Assembly (NCBI RefSeq): GCF_029958905.1 | Contig: NZ_CP124614.1 | Span: 248,001-312,000 of the forward strand | Direction: 5' to 3' | Source of the DNA: Vibrio sp. YMD68 | GTDB lineage: Bacteria > Pseudomonadota > Gammaproteobacteria > Enterobacterales > Vibrionaceae | Length of the DNA stretch: 64,000 nucleotides | Shown here: positions 50,603 through 61,379 of the stretch, piece after piece | Numbering within the stretch: position 1 is the first letter of the stretch | Layout: every line of letters begins with the position of its first letter | Program-made: the position numbers and the translations under genes | Notes under the pieces: generated by a model | The model's input: the letters and a program-made list of their open reading frames with translations, nothing else | Told to the model about the DNA's origin: nothing | Databases searched by the model: none

Positions 50603-50694
50603 GCTCTCTACAGTAGCAGTGCTCTATATCATCGCTCTCTGTGCCTACATATCTCCACCCGATTATCTACGCTGCTCAACCAAGGAGAGAGAGC
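50603..50694 (+). promoter_or_regulatory. Expression platform with two anti-Shine-Dalgarno copies
   Basis: GCTCTCT occurs at 50603-50609 and 50634-50640 and is complementary to AGAGAGC at 50688-50694, which overlaps the GGAGAGAG ribosome site of thiB. Ligand-bound folding could let either copy hide the ribosome site. Structure inferred from complementarity. Confidence 0.55.
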
Positions 50695-50695
50695 A

Positions 50696-51700
50696 GTGAA
50701 AACCCCTCTAAATCTATTTACCTTAGCGGCCATAACGTCTTTATCAGTGGCCCCTCTATCGCTTCATGCCGCCGACACTTTGACCGTATACACCTACGAT
50801 TCATTTGCCGCAGATTGGGGCCCAGGTCCCGTTGTTGAAAAAGCCTTTGAAGCTCAATGTGGGTGTGACTTGAAATTAGTGGCACTTGATGACGGTGTGT
50901 CTATTTTGAATCGCCTTCGCTTAGAAGGAAAAAATAGCAAAGCGGATATCGTTTTAGGTCTAGATAACAATCTGATGGCAGAGGCGAAAAAAACAGGGCT
51001 GTTGACCACTCATGGTGTTGATACTTCTTCTGTAACGCTTCCAAACGGTTGGAATGACGATACCTTTGTCCCTTACGATTACGGCTACTTTGCTTTTGTG
51101 TATAACAAAGAAGCGCTGACTAACCCACCAAAAAGCTTAAAAGAATTGGTTGAACAACGGGATGATCTGACCGTTATCTATCAAGATCCTCGCACCTCAA
51201 CACCAGGCCAAGGTTTACTGCTTTGGATGAAGTCGGTGTATGGTGATCAAAGCACTGAGGCATGGCAACAATTGGCGAAGAAAACCGTGACGGTTACTAA
51301 GGGTTGGTCTGAAGCCTATTCCATGTTCTTAAAAGGAGAGTCTGATTTAGTGCTTTCTTACACGACATCGCCTGCTTATCACCTCATCGCTGAAAATGAT
51401 GACAAATACGCAGCGGCTAATTTTTCTGAAGGGCATTACACACAGGTAGAAGTAGCGGCAAAAGTGAACGGTTCAACCAATCAAAAATTGGCGGATGAAT
51501 TCATGGCTTTTATTTTGAGTGATGAGTTTCAGTCAGCGATGCCAACGGGTAACTGGATGTACCCTGTAACGGGGATTGAACTTCCGACAGGCTATGAAAC
51601 GTTAACCGTCCCTGAAAAAGCATTAAGCTTCAGTTCTGATGACGTTGCGACAGAGCGTAAAACATGGATCAGAGAATGGCAGAATGCATTAACCATGTAA
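50696..51700 (+). CDS. thiB: ThiB, periplasmic thiamine-binding protein
   Basis: Substrate-binding protein for thiamine, TMP and TPP of the ThiBPQ importer. 334 residues. Signal peptide 1-25 (ending LHA). TYDSFAADWGPGP and YDYGYFAFVYNKEAL are family segments. GTG start at 50696 preceded by AAGGAGAGAG. Behind the TPP riboswitch. Confidence 0.95.
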   Translation: MKTPLNLFTLAAITSLSVAPLSLHAADTLTVYTYDSFAADWGPGPVVEKAFEAQCGCDLKLVALDDGVSILNRLRLEGKNSKADIVLGLDNNLMAEAKKTGLLTTHGVDTSSVTLPNGWNDDTFVPYDYGYFAFVYNKEALTNPPKSLKELVEQRDDLTVIYQDPRTSTPGQGLLLWMKSVYGDQSTEAWQQLAKKTVTVTKGWSEAYSMFLKGESDLVLSYTTSPAYHLIAENDDKYAAANFSEGHYTQVEVAAKVNGSTNQKLADEFMAFILSDEFQSAMPTGNWMYPVTGIELPTGYETLTVPEKALSFSSDDVATERKTWIREWQNALTM

Positions 51701-51732
51701 CCAATGTCGATGATGTTGGTTGAGAATCTATT

Positions 51733-53310
51733 TTGAACGCTATTCCTAAAATAGGGTTTTGGGTCGCGATTGCTATCGCGACCTTTGTTGTTTCTGCGTT
51801 AGCAGCGCTGTTGTTTGAAGCGCCTTCACTGGACATGCGTCAAATATGGAGTGATCCGTATTATCGACATGTCACCAAGTTCAGCTTCTATCAGGCATTG
51901 CTTTCAAGTGTATTGAGTGTTGGTTTTGCTATTCCAGTGGCTCATGCTTTATCGCGTCGCCATTTCAAAGGCAAAGAGCTCTTACTTAAATTGTTTGCAA
52001 CAACATTAGTTCTGCCCGTATTAGTGGGTGTGTTTGGTTTGCTCGCCATCTATGGCAATAGTGGGTTGATATCTGTTTGGCTACATAAATTCGACACTTC
52101 GATGCCATTTTCAATTTATGGGTTAAATGGGATCTTGCTCGCGCATGTTTTTTTCAATCTTCCCTATGCGAGCCGATTACTTCTGCAAGCATTGGAAACC
52201 GTGCCCGCCGAGCAACATAAACTTTGCGCCCACCTAGGAATGAGCCACTGGACAAAATTTAAATGGGTAGAATGGCCGAGGCTGAAGCAACAATTACCCC
52301 ATGTGTTTGGCTTAGTGTTTATGCTCTGTTTCACCAGTTTTGCGACCGTAATGGCATTGGGTGGCGGGCCAAAGTCTACAACCATTGAATTGGCGATTTA
52401 TCAAGCCATCAAGTTTGATTTCGATTTGCAGGCCGGTGCTTTATTGGCGATTTGGCAAATGCTGCTCTGTGGTCTTATCGCACTCAGTATTCAGCGTCTA
52501 TCAGCTCCGTTGTCGGTCAGCACTGGCGCAATGCAAAAGCGCCTTTATTTGGTTAATGACTCCTGGGTATCGAGAGGGTGGGATAGCGTTTGGATCATCG
52601 GTGCTCTATTGCTTGTATTACCCCCATTATTCATGGTCTTTATTAGTGGGATAAACAGCCAGCTTCCACACGTGTTAACCGATGTTCGTTTTTGGTCTGC
52701 CCTATGGTCTTCACTGAAAGTAGCGAGTTTAGCCAGTATTATTGCTGTCACCGTGGGTATTGCCATACTTGTGACCAGCCGAGCCCTTCGTTTACAAAGT
52801 AAATCGCGACAAGCGGATCAAATCGAACTTATGGGAACCATTATTTTGGTGACACCCGGTTTAGTGGTGAGTACTGGCTTGTTTCTTTTATTGCGTAATA
52901 TCACCGATGTATTCAGTGTGGCAGGGGCAGTTGTTATTGCGGTGAATGCATTGATGGCGCTGCCGTACGTGATAAAAACACTGGCTCAACCTATGTTGCA
53001 TATTGCTCAACAGTATCAGTATGTTTGCGCGAGTTTGGGGATGAAGGGGTGGCAGCGCTTTAGAGTTATTGAGTTTCGAGCCCTCCGCAAACCGTTTGCT
53101 CACGCTTTTGCCATCAGCTTTATGTTTTCGATGGGGGATTTAAGTGCCATCGCTCTTTTTGGTAGCCAAGAGTTTAGAACACTGCCCCTGTATCTGTTTC
53201 AGCTACTAGGAAGTTATCAAATGGATGCGGCTGCGGTGGTATCGGTGACATTATTATTATTAAGTATCAGCTGCTTTGCTGTGATAGAAACACTGTTTAA
53301 AGCCAAGTAA
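51733..53310 (+). CDS. thiP: ThiP, thiamine ABC transporter permease
   Basis: Two fused permease halves in one 525-residue protein with about twelve helices; each half has an EAA loop (EWPRLKQQLPHVFG, EFRALRKPFAHAF). TTG start at 51733; ribosome site weak (GAGAAT). An ATG further in would cut the first helix. 32 bases after thiB. Confidence 0.92.
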   Translation: MNAIPKIGFWVAIAIATFVVSALAALLFEAPSLDMRQIWSDPYYRHVTKFSFYQALLSSVLSVGFAIPVAHALSRRHFKGKELLLKLFATTLVLPVLVGVFGLLAIYGNSGLISVWLHKFDTSMPFSIYGLNGILLAHVFFNLPYASRLLLQALETVPAEQHKLCAHLGMSHWTKFKWVEWPRLKQQLPHVFGLVFMLCFTSFATVMALGGGPKSTTIELAIYQAIKFDFDLQAGALLAIWQMLLCGLIALSIQRLSAPLSVSTGAMQKRLYLVNDSWVSRGWDSVWIIGALLLVLPPLFMVFISGINSQLPHVLTDVRFWSALWSSLKVASLASIIAVTVGIAILVTSRALRLQSKSRQADQIELMGTIILVTPGLVVSTGLFLLLRNITDVFSVAGAVVIAVNALMALPYVIKTLAQPMLHIAQQYQYVCASLGMKGWQRFRVIEFRALRKPFAHAFAISFMFSMGDLSAIALFGSQEFRTLPLYLFQLLGSYQMDAAAVVSVTLLLLSISCFAVIETLFKAK

Positions 53311-53322
53311 GAGTATCGATAA

Positions 53323-54027
53323 ATGCTAAGTTTAAAAAAGATTGATTACCGCTACCAACAAGAATCCTTTCGCTTTGATTTAGAGGTTGAAGAAGGCTCA
53401 ATCACGGCTTTAATGGGGCCGAGTGGGGCAGGGAAATCAACCTTGTTGAGTTTGGTGGCTGGCTTTATCGATCCCGTATCGGGCGCTATTGAAGTGTCCG
53501 GTCAGTCTGTCATCGGCAAAGACCCTTACCAACGCCCTTTTTCAATGTTATTTCAAGAGCATAATCTCTTTGCTCACTTGAGCGTACGAGAGAATATAGG
53601 GTTGGGGCTCCACCCTGGGCTAACGTTAACCGATGAACAAAAGCTGAAAGTTATTCATGCCGCAGAGCAAGTGGGTGTCGATAGCTTATTGGATAGGCTC
53701 CCTGAGCATTTGTCTGGCGGTCAGCGGCAACGTGTCGCTTTGGCAAGGTGCTTTGTGCAAGCTCATCCTATTTGGCTTTTAGATGAACCATTTTCGGCGC
53801 TAGACCCTGTGTTGCGAGAAGAGATGTTGACGCTCGTTAAGCGTTTAGCCACGGAGAGAAACATTACCGTATTGATGGTGACCCATCACGTTAATGATGC
53901 TAAAGCGATGGCCAGCCACTTTGCCTTTATTGCAAACTTTCAGGTAGAAAGTACCGGCCGAATCGATCAATTAACCGCGTTTCATTCAAACGAGCAACTG
54001 GCTGAATTTGTGAAAGCCGCACAATAG
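53323..54027 (+). CDS. thiQ: ThiQ, thiamine ABC transporter ATPase
   Basis: ATPase of the thiamine importer; 234 residues. Walker A GPSGAGKST, signature LSGGQRQRVALARC, Walker B IWLLDEPFSALDP, H-loop VTHH all intact. 12 bases after thiP. Ends the operon before the terminator at 54093. Confidence 0.97.
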   Translation: MLSLKKIDYRYQQESFRFDLEVEEGSITALMGPSGAGKSTLLSLVAGFIDPVSGAIEVSGQSVIGKDPYQRPFSMLFQEHNLFAHLSVRENIGLGLHPGLTLTDEQKLKVIHAAEQVGVDSLLDRLPEHLSGGQRQRVALARCFVQAHPIWLLDEPFSALDPVLREEMLTLVKRLATERNITVLMVTHHVNDAKAMASHFAFIANFQVESTGRIDQLTAFHSNEQLAEFVKAAQ

Positions 54028-54092
54028 TACATCGTATTGACCGTGATTTTTCGGTCAGTAAAGACTCTGTTGGGTAATGAAAATTGGGCAAC

Positions 54093-54125
54093 AAAAAAGG
54101 TTGATGAAAGTCATCAACCTTTTTT
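54093..54125. terminator. Bidirectional terminator between thiQ and yjgA
   Basis: AAAAAAGGTTGATGA (54093-54107) and TCATCAACCTTTTT (54111-54124) around AAG. Long A and T runs on both sides make it work for thiQ and for minus-strand yjgA. Confidence 0.88.
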
Positions 54126-54136
54126 GTCTAAACTAC

Positions 54137-54178
54137 GCTATTGAAACAAGCTATTGAAAACAGGCTATCAAAAGCCAG
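54137..54178. repeat. Imperfect tandem repeat GCTATTGAAA
   Basis: Units at 54137-54149, 54150-54163 and 54164-54178: GCTATTGAAACAA, GCTATTGAAAACAG, GCTATCAAAAGCCAG. Lies in the 3' untranslated stretch of yjgA. Confidence 0.7.
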
Positions 54179-54207
54179 TGATCAAAACCACAGCCTAAAT
54201 AGGTGCG

Positions 54208-54738
54208 CTAGTCTTGCGACTTTTCATGCTGCTCTTTTAGCACCTGAAATACTTCACGGAAAGCCTTTGCTGGCTTGCCTGCTTTTTTCTCTTTATTCGC
54301 TTGACGAGCGAGTTGGCGTAAACGCTGGCGATCTGCTTCTGGATATAAATCCATTACATCAGCAATGGCGCTATCACCTTCTTCAATCACTCGGTCTCGC
54401 AGTTTTTCAATTTTATGTAGCTCTGCAGTCGCTTGTGAGTGTTTATTACGGATTTTATCTAACCCTGCTTGCAGAGGTTCCGTATCGATATTACGCATAA
54501 TTTTGCCAATGTATTGTAGCTGGCGACGCTTTGCTTCATTTTTGAATCGCTGTGCATCTTTAATCGCATCAGCAAGGTCTTCGCTCATTGGGATCTTCTT
54601 CAACATGGTTGGTGTCAGAGCGACAAGCTCTTCACCTAGCTTTTGTAGTATGTCCATGTCGTGTTTCATTTCGGTTTTACTGACCCAAATGATCTCTTCT
54701 TCTGGTTCCCAAGGCGCTTTCTGATTTTTACGTGCCAT
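54208..54738 (-). CDS. darP: DarP (YjgA), 50S assembly factor
   Basis: Dual-associated ribosome biogenesis protein, formerly YjgA, that helps peptidyl transferase centre maturation. 176 residues, strongly helical and basic, no membrane segment; N-terminal [16 protein letters not shown]. Divergent from pmbA as in E. coli. Confidence 0.92.
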   Translation of the reverse strand: MARKNQKAPWEPEEEIIWVSKTEMKHDMDILQKLGEELVALTPTMLKKIPMSEDLADAIKDAQRFKNEAKRRQLQYIGKIMRNIDTEPLQAGLDKIRNKHSQATAELHKIEKLRDRVIEEGDSAIADVMDLYPEADRQRLRQLARQANKEKKAGKPAKAFREVFQVLKEQHEKSQD

Positions 54739-54864
54739 CTTTTCTGCCTATATCACTGTCTTAAACTAATATTAGGCCTATTTTAACAACAATCGTGGGG
54801 AGATTGCGAAATTCTTGTTATCCTAAGCAATATAATTCACAAATGACTCAGATTAGAATTAGAT

Positions 54865-56208
54865 ATGGATGTAAAACAGCAAGTCGCTCAACAACGTGTT
54901 GATTTAGAAGCCGCGGTCGCGAAAGCCTTAGAGATGGCTTCAGTCAGCTCAGACGCAGCAGAAGTAGCCATTACTAAATCCACAGGTCTTAGTGTTTCGA
55001 CACGAATGTGTGAAGTAGAGAATGTTGAATTTAATAGTGATGGTGCGTTAGGGATTACCGTATATCGAAATCAGCAAAAGGGCAGTGCGTCCACCTCTGA
55101 TCTGAGTGATAAAGCGATAGCTCAAACCGTCGCAGCCGCGTTAGATATTGCTCAGTATACTTCAACCGACCCGTATGCTGGCCCTGCACCAGAAGAGTTT
55201 ATGGTCAAGGATATCCCTGATCTCGACCTGTTCCATCCGGATACGCCTGATCCCGACTATGCGGCACAAGTGGCGATTGCGACAGAACAGAAAGCCCTCT
55301 CTTACAGCGATAAAATAAAGCAAAGTGATGGGGCAAGTTACGATAGCCATTATGGCGTGAAAGTCTATGGTAATAGCCACGGTTTGCTTGCGAGTTATGC
55401 CTCTAGCCGTCACAGCATCAGTTGTAGTGTGATTGGTGAAGGGAAAAACGGTGAAATGGAACGCGATTATAGCTATACCGTTGCCCGTCACCGTGATGAC
55501 CTGTGGACGCCAGAAACTGTCGGTCAGCAGGCCGCTGAGAAGACAATCAGTCGCTTGGATGCCAGAAAACTGCCGACGGGCAGCTACCCAGTTATGTTTG
55601 CTTCGGATGTTGCTACGGGGCTTATTGGTCACTTGGTGATGGCGATAAGTGGCGGCAATTTATATCGCAAATCTTCTTTCTTATTGGATAAACTCGGAGA
55701 GCAAATTCTACCTGAGTGGTTCAATATCTCTGAGCGCCCGCATGTTTTACGCGGTTTAGCGTCCAGTCCTTTTGATAGTGAAGGCGTATTCACACAAGAT
55801 CGTGAAATCATCACGGATGGTGTTCTCGCGACTTACCTGATCACCAGTTACGCTGCTCGTAAGATGAATCGACAAGTCACCGGTCACGCTGGTGGTATTC
55901 ACAACTGGTATGTGAAATCAACCGGTCAGAACTTTGATCAAATGCTAAAAGAGCTTGGCACGGGGCTGCTGGTTACTGAAGTGATGGGGCAAGGGGTCAA
56001 TATCGTCACTGGTGATTACTCTCGTGGCGCTGCGGGTTTTTGGGTCGAAAATGGAGAGGTTCAGTATCCAGTTTCTGAAATCACCATCGCGGGTGAGTTA
56101 AAAGACATGTTCTCTCGAATCGTTGCGGTTGGCAGTGATGTAGAAACGCGCTCTCAAATTCAAACGGGCTCTATCTTGTTAGATAATATGAAGATTGCTG
56201 GTGAGTAA
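54865..56208 (+). CDS. pmbA: PmbA (TldE), metalloprotease subunit
   Basis: TldD/TldE pair component; matures microcin B17 in E. coli and takes part in other peptide processing. 447 residues. PmbA/TldE lacks the metal-binding HExxxH of TldD; I see none here, which fits TldE. AGATATG upstream. Own terminator follows. Confidence 0.95.
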   Translation: MDVKQQVAQQRVDLEAAVAKALEMASVSSDAAEVAITKSTGLSVSTRMCEVENVEFNSDGALGITVYRNQQKGSASTSDLSDKAIAQTVAAALDIAQYTSTDPYAGPAPEEFMVKDIPDLDLFHPDTPDPDYAAQVAIATEQKALSYSDKIKQSDGASYDSHYGVKVYGNSHGLLASYASSRHSISCSVIGEGKNGEMERDYSYTVARHRDDLWTPETVGQQAAEKTISRLDARKLPTGSYPVMFASDVATGLIGHLVMAISGGNLYRKSSFLLDKLGEQILPEWFNISERPHVLRGLASSPFDSEGVFTQDREIITDGVLATYLITSYAARKMNRQVTGHAGGIHNWYVKSTGQNFDQMLKELGTGLLVTEVMGQGVNIVTGDYSRGAAGFWVENGEVQYPVSEITIAGELKDMFSRIVAVGSDVETRSQIQTGSILLDNMKIAGE

Positions 56209-56298
56209 GCTGTTGGTAGATGAAAGTTTGATGTCATCTGATGAAATAAAAATAACCAGAGTTTGATTGAGTCGCCAGAGCTTGAATCGATAACATTG

Positions 56299-56331
56299 AA
56301 AAAGGCTTAACATTATTTGTTAAGCCTTTTT
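56299..56331. terminator. Bidirectional terminator between pmbA and mgtE
   Basis: AAAAAGGCTTAAC (56299-56311) pairs with GTTAAGCCTTTTT (56319-56331). Serves convergent pmbA and mgtE. Confidence 0.9.
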
Positions 56332-56422
56332 TATTAAGTCTTTTTGTTGAGTTTTATTTAGCCGGTCTGGATCGAGCTAATAGGTACTTTTGATACGATC
56401 GACGCTGATTTGAACCACTCAG

Positions 56423-57778
56423 CTAGATAACGAGCGTTGCCAGTCCAAGGAAGACAAACAATCCAATCACGTCTGTGATAGTGGTCAGCATCATTCCCCC
56501 CGCCAATGCTGGGTCAATATCCATTTTTTTAAGTAGGATAGGGATACTCACACCGGCTACGCCTGCAACCAGTAAGTTGACCATCATGGCGGCAGACAGG
56601 ATCCCACCAAGCACCCAGTCTCCTTTCCATGCGACAACGATCGCACCAATAATCAGAGCCCAAAGAATGCCATTTAAGAAGCCAATTGCCGCTTCTTTTA
56701 GTAACAACTCTCGCTTGTTAGAGTCGCCGATATGTCCAAGCGCTAAGCCGCGAATGACCAGAGCGACCGTTTGGTTACCGGCAACACCGCCCATCGAAGG
56801 AACGATGGTCATCAGTACCGCAATGGCTGCCATCTGCTCAAGGGTGGCTTCAAACATATTAGAAACAGACGCTGCGGTGAGCGCCGCGAGTACATTGACA
56901 CCAAGCCATACGCTTCGTTTTCGCGCCGATTTCACCACGGGTGCAAAGGTATCCTCGTCATCGTCAAGACCGGCCATACTCATCATGGAGTGCTCGGCAT
57001 CTTCACGAATGACATCAACCACATCATCGATGGTAATTCGGCCAACTAGGTGTTGATCTTTATCTACGACGGGCGCTGAAACCCAATTTCGTCGTTCAAA
57101 TAAACTGGCGACATCGGTATCACTGGTGTCGACGGAAATCGCTTCATCAGCGTCATCCATCACATCAGTAATCGGTGTATCAGGTTGGGTTGTTAGTAGG
57201 GCGGTTAGTGAAAGATGGCCGATAAGTCGGCTTTGTTCATCAATGACATAGAGAGCATCGGTCGCCTCGGGTAACTCACCTTTCATGCGCAAATAGCGAA
57301 GAACAACATCAATATCCACATCCGCACGGATAGTGATGACGTCAGTATTCATGATCCCACCCGCGGTATCTTCGGGGTAAGACAGAGCGGTTTCTACACG
57401 TTGGCGATCAGCGATGTCCATTTGAGAAAGGACTTCGCGTGAGACATCATCAGGAAGGCTACGTAAGACATACGCTACATCATCTGTGTCCATCCCTTCG
57501 GTGGCTTCAGCAATGGTTTCTGGCGCCATTTTAGAGACGAGTTCATCTTTAACGTCTTCGCTTAGTTCATCGAGGATTTCACCATAGTCTTCGGGATCGG
57601 TTAATTGCCAAAGAACATTTCGGCCTTTGCGTGGCGAGGCTTCCAACAGGTGAGCGATATCCTCAGGTTCCATGTCCTGCAATTGGCGTCGGACATGAAC
57701 AAAACGACCGTTTTCCAGTGCATCGGTCACTTCTTGGAGGGTTTGGTGAGCCTGGTCAAATTCAGTTTGCTCTGCCAT
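56423..57778 (-). CDS. mgtE: MgtE-type magnesium transporter
   Basis: Magnesium-gated channel-like importer of the inner membrane. 451 residues: N domain of helical MgtE repeats (about 1-135), two CBS domains (about 140-265), a plug helix, then five membrane helices (about 290-450) with the conserved AGVAGVSIPILLKK and PALAGGMMLTTITD segments. GGGGGAAT upstream of the ATG. Confidence 0.95.
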   Translation of the reverse strand: MAEQTEFDQAHQTLQEVTDALENGRFVHVRRQLQDMEPEDIAHLLEASPRKGRNVLWQLTDPEDYGEILDELSEDVKDELVSKMAPETIAEATEGMDTDDVAYVLRSLPDDVSREVLSQMDIADRQRVETALSYPEDTAGGIMNTDVITIRADVDIDVVLRYLRMKGELPEATDALYVIDEQSRLIGHLSLTALLTTQPDTPITDVMDDADEAISVDTSDTDVASLFERRNWVSAPVVDKDQHLVGRITIDDVVDVIREDAEHSMMSMAGLDDDEDTFAPVVKSARKRSVWLGVNVLAALTAASVSNMFEATLEQMAAIAVLMTIVPSMGGVAGNQTVALVIRGLALGHIGDSNKRELLLKEAAIGFLNGILWALIIGAIVVAWKGDWVLGGILSAAMMVNLLVAGVAGVSIPILLKKMDIDPALAGGMMLTTITDVIGLFVFLGLATLVI

Positions 57779-57910
57779 TGATTCCCCCTAACTCTATATG
57801 CTTACAATATTTTGAATAGTAACTTAATTCTATACCTAAGCAACTACTTATGTGACTGAATATTGGATAATAATCGACAGACCAAAAACACCGAGAAGTA
57901 GCGATAAAAA

Positions 57911-58189
57911 TCACTCATCTTCTTCAAATCGGTCTTCAATAAGATGACAAACCGCTTCTAAAGCGTTGATGGCATCGTCACCTTCAGCATTAATCGTCAC
58001 GTATTGGCCTTGGGCGGACTCTAACATCAGTAGCCCCATGACACTGTCGGCCGTGGCTTCTGTACCCTCATGATTAACAATGGTAAGAATGGCATCAAAA
58101 GACTGAGCCAGTTCAACGAGCTTAACCGCCGCTCGCGCATGTAGCCCAAGACGGTTTTGAATTAAAACGGTACGGCTTTGTTGCTGCAT
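57911..58189 (-). CDS. ptsO: NPr, HPr-like phosphocarrier of the nitrogen PTS
   Basis: Carries phosphate from EI-Ntr to EIIA-Ntr. 92 residues starting [20 protein letters not shown]; His17 (LHARAA) is the phosphorylation site and Ser near 49 is in DSVMGLL. The reading frame continues upstream into rapZ, but the start at about 58189 gives the family length. 47 bases after rapZ. Last gene of the cluster. Confidence 0.95.
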   Translation of the reverse strand: MQQQSRTVLIQNRLGLHARAAVKLVELAQSFDAILTIVNHEGTEATADSVMGLLMLESAQGQYVTINAEGDDAINALEAVCHLIEDRFEEDE

Positions 58190-58236
58190 GCTACTACCTT
58201 CCAAATAGTTATGTTGTTGAGGGCATTCTGGCTTGG

Positions 58237-59097
58237 CTACGAATGATGCTCTTCTAAAGAGGCGTGTCGAATTTGAACTTGTTTGCCTTGCTTTGAAAAA
58301 TACTCGCCTAATTGCTGAGTCAGATAAACAGAGCGATGTTTGCCGCCAGTGCAACCGATAGCAATCGTTAAATAGCTACGGTTATTCTTTTCAAGCTTAG
58401 GTAGCCAGTTAGAGATGAAGGTTTGAATCTGTTCTTGTAACTGACCGACCTCATCATGACCTTCTAAAAATTCAATGATAGGCTTATCAAGTCCTGTCAT
58501 TGGGCGAAGTTCTGGCTCCCAATGTGGGTTAGGGAGAAACCTCACGTCAAAAACATAGTCGGCATCATTCGGCAGGCCATATTTAAAGCCAAAGGATTGA
58601 AAGACCATGATGAGGTCTTTGCTCTCAGTGCCTTCTACTTTTACCCTGACCGTCTCGCTGAGTTCATGCAGCGATTGATTGCTGCTGTCGATGACTAAAT
58701 CTGCGTGTTCTTTGAGTGGTGATAGGACTTTTTTCTCTAAAGAAATGGCTTGGGCGAGAGAGGGCTTTGAATCACTTAATGACAGTGGATGAATGCGGCG
58801 AGTTTCACTATAGCGTTTGAGGAGCGTTTCTTGGTTAGCATCTAAAAAGAGAACGCTGATGCTGTCGTTTTCTTTGAGTTTTGCAAGAAGGTCATCCACT
58901 AAATTCGGTTCTTTGGGCAGGTTCCGAATATCGATACTGACGGCAACGTTCTGTGTGCTGTCATTCACCGATTCCATGAATGCATCTAACAAGTTGACCG
59001 GAAGGTTATCCACACAGTAGTAACCAAGATCTTCCAGCACGCGTAAAGCGACACTTTTTCCGGCCCCAGAATGGCCACTTACAACAATTAGACGCAT
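58237..59097 (-). CDS. rapZ: RapZ, RNase adapter protein
   Basis: GlmZ/GlmY sRNA-binding adapter that directs RNase E in E. coli. 286 residues. Walker A GHSGAGKS near residue 8 and a C-terminal RNA-binding domain ([12 protein letters not shown]). 8 bases after ptsN. Confidence 0.95.
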   Translation of the reverse strand: MRLIVVSGHSGAGKSVALRVLEDLGYYCVDNLPVNLLDAFMESVNDSTQNVAVSIDIRNLPKEPNLVDDLLAKLKENDSISVLFLDANQETLLKRYSETRRIHPLSLSDSKPSLAQAISLEKKVLSPLKEHADLVIDSSNQSLHELSETVRVKVEGTESKDLIMVFQSFGFKYGLPNDADYVFDVRFLPNPHWEPELRPMTGLDKPIIEFLEGHDEVGQLQEQIQTFISNWLPKLEKNNRSYLTIAIGCTGGKHRSVYLTQQLGEYFSKQGKQVQIRHASLEEHHS

Positions 59098-59105
59098 AGT
59101 AGAAC

Positions 59106-59552
59106 TCAGTGATTGATCATGATGTTATACAATTCTTCGTCATTTTGCGCATTACGAAGCTGCTTTAAAACTTGTTTATCATTAAGGCGAGCAGCCATTG
59201 ATGACAATGTTTTTAGGTGCTCTTTACACTGATCTTCAGGAACAAGTAATGCGAAGAGTAAGTCTACTGGTCGGTTATCGATCGCGTCGAACTCGATTGG
59301 TTGCTCACATTGCAGCAGTACTGCAACGGCATGATCGCTAGAGTTCATTCGTGCGTGAGGAATGGCGATACCATTGCCAATGCCGGTGCTGCCAACCTTT
59401 TCTCGGCTTAGCATACATTCAAATAACTCTGTAGAGTCTTGCCCTGTTTGGTTTGCAACGATCTCGCTGATCATTTCAAGGGCTCTTTTTTTACTGGTGC
59501 ACTGGACGGCACTTTTCGTGCAGTCCAGTGACAATACTTCGCTTAATTGCAT
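59106..59552 (-). CDS. ptsN: PtsN, EIIA-Ntr of the nitrogen PTS
   Basis: Phosphoacceptor that regulates potassium and phosphate systems in enterobacteria. 148 residues. Active His in IPHARM near residue 74. Two bases after hpf. Confidence 0.95.
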   Translation of the reverse strand: MQLSEVLSLDCTKSAVQCTSKKRALEMISEIVANQTGQDSTELFECMLSREKVGSTGIGNGIAIPHARMNSSDHAVAVLLQCEQPIEFDAIDNRPVDLLFALLVPEDQCKEHLKTLSSMAARLNDKQVLKQLRNAQNDEELYNIMINH

Positions 59553-59554
59553 GA

Positions 59555-59842
59555 TTAATGACTACTTAGCTTTTCTTTGTGTTTGTTCAGTTGTCTTACG
59601 AGTTTATCCACGAGTGCATCTATCGCTGCATACATATTTTCATCATTTGCAGTGGCGTGAATATCTCCCTGATTGATATGGAGGGTAGCTTCAGCGATCT
59701 GGCTTACTTTTTCAACCTTCAAAACCACATGAACGTTATTTATGTGGTCGAAAAATCGCTCAAGCTTTTGAAATTTGGTGTTTACATAGTCTTGCATTGA
59801 ATCGGTAAGATCAACGTGATGGGCATTAATATTGATTTGCAT
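59555..59842 (-). CDS. hpf: Hpf, short ribosome hibernation promoting factor
   Basis: Binds the 30S decoding site in stationary phase, with RMF forming 100S dimers in gammaproteobacteria. 95 residues from the ATG at 59842, equal to E. coli HPF. 25 bases after rpoN. Confidence 0.95.
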   Translation of the reverse strand: MQININAHHVDLTDSMQDYVNTKFQKLERFFDHINNVHVVLKVEKVSQIAEATLHINQGDIHATANDENMYAAIDALVDKLVRQLNKHKEKLSSH

Positions 59843-59867
59843 AGACTTTCCTTTTCGATTTGTTGCC

Positions 59868-61328
59868 TTATAACAGGCGTTTGCGCTGACTCGACGGGGC
59901 AATCCCCAAAGATTCACGATACTTCGCTATCGTCCTTCTAGCTACCTGAATCCCTTGTTCGGCCAGTAGGGCTGCAATTTTACTATCGCTAAGTGGCTTG
60001 GCTGTATTTTCTGCAGCAACCAGCTTTTTGATAAGCGCACGTATTGCAGTTGAGGAGCATTCTCCTCCATTGTCTGTACTGACATGGCTAGAGAAGAAAT
60101 ATTTCAACTCGAAGATACCCCTCGGGGTATGCATAAATTTCTGTGTTGTGACTCGGGAGATGGTGGACTCATGCATTTCAACCGACAATGCTACATCGTT
60201 GAGTACCATAGGTTTCATCGCCTCTTCCCCATACTCGAAGAAATCGCGCTGATGTTCAACTATGCATTTAGCAACTTTGAGCAGCGTCTCGTTTCGACTT
60301 TCTAAGCTTTTGATTAACCATTTTGCTTCTTGAAGATTGCTTCTGATGTATTGGCTATCGGGGCTATTACCTTTTCCAAGGCTGGCGTATTGCTGGTTGA
60401 CTTTAAGCTTTGGCACGCTATCTGGGTTAATGGTGACAACCCACTTACCGTGATCCTTAAAAACAGAGACATCTGGAATGACATATTCAGCGTGGTCTGG
60501 CGTAATTCGACTGCCTGGCCGTGGGTCAAGCTGTTGAATAAGAGATAATGCGCTACGTAAGTCGTCTTCTTTCAGCTTGGTGGCTTTGATGATCAGCTTA
60601 TAATCACGATTGCCCAACTGATCGATATGGTCATTGAGGACCAGTTTAGCCTCTTCTAACCAGGGGGTTTCTTTTGGGAAGGTCGCCAATTGCAGCAATA
60701 AGCAGTCTTGTAGGTTGACGGAGCCTGCACCCAATGGGTCAAATTGCTGAATGCGTTTTCGAACCGCTTCAATTTCATCTAGCTCGATATCTTCGTTATC
60801 AAAGCTTTCTAAAATATCTTGGGTTGAAACCGTGAGGTAACCGTAATCATCAATCGCATCTATGATCGCCAAAGCGATGGTTCTATCGGTATCGCTGAAT
60901 GGTGTTAAATCGAGCTGCCATAGCAGGTAGTCTTGAAGTGATTGAGTGGTTTCACCCTGATAGACCGGGGCATCATCATCAAATGCAATACCAGTACTGC
61001 CCGTATTTGCTGAGTAAACATCTTCCCATGTGGTGTCGATTTCAAGTTCATTACTGATCTCTGACTTTTCAATAAGCTCAGAGCTGTCTTTTTGATCCGG
61101 TTCTGTGACTTCGACTGTGGGCGCTTGTTCTGCCTGGGTGTTTTTTTCCTCATTAACGCTCGGCTCATCGTTAGATTCTTCCACGTCGAGTAAAGGGTTA
61201 GAATCAAGCGCTTCCTGAATTTCCTGTTGAAGATCGAGAGTAGACAATTGCAACAAGCGAATCGCTTGCTGTAATTGTGGTGTCATGGCTAACTGTTGAC
61301 CTAGCTTGAGCTGTAATGAGGGTTTCAT
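59868..61328 (-). CDS. rpoN: RpoN, sigma-54
   Basis: Alternative sigma factor requiring enhancer-binding ATPases; in vibrios drives flagellar class II/III genes and nitrogen functions. 486 residues. Gln-rich region I (1-50), acidic region II (about 55-115), core-binding domain, HTH, and the RpoN box [10 protein letters not shown] near the end. Confidence 0.97.
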   Translation of the reverse strand: MKPSLQLKLGQQLAMTPQLQQAIRLLQLSTLDLQQEIQEALDSNPLLDVEESNDEPSVNEEKNTQAEQAPTVEVTEPDQKDSSELIEKSEISNELEIDTTWEDVYSANTGSTGIAFDDDAPVYQGETTQSLQDYLLWQLDLTPFSDTDRTIALAIIDAIDDYGYLTVSTQDILESFDNEDIELDEIEAVRKRIQQFDPLGAGSVNLQDCLLLQLATFPKETPWLEEAKLVLNDHIDQLGNRDYKLIIKATKLKEDDLRSALSLIQQLDPRPGSRITPDHAEYVIPDVSVFKDHGKWVVTINPDSVPKLKVNQQYASLGKGNSPDSQYIRSNLQEAKWLIKSLESRNETLLKVAKCIVEHQRDFFEYGEEAMKPMVLNDVALSVEMHESTISRVTTQKFMHTPRGIFELKYFFSSHVSTDNGGECSSTAIRALIKKLVAAENTAKPLSDSKIAALLAEQGIQVARRTIAKYRESLGIAPSSQRKRLL

Positions 61329-61379
61329 TCAGTATCGTTTACCTTGTTATTTTTATAATCCACTTCGCTCTCTATTTAA

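Noticed and set aside
50641..50838. ORF overlapping the thiB start
   Set aside because: Out of frame with thiB and lies in the riboswitch platform; chance frame.
58190..58354. N-terminal extension of NPr
   Set aside because: It lies inside rapZ in another frame; family length and MQQQSRT start fit about 58189.
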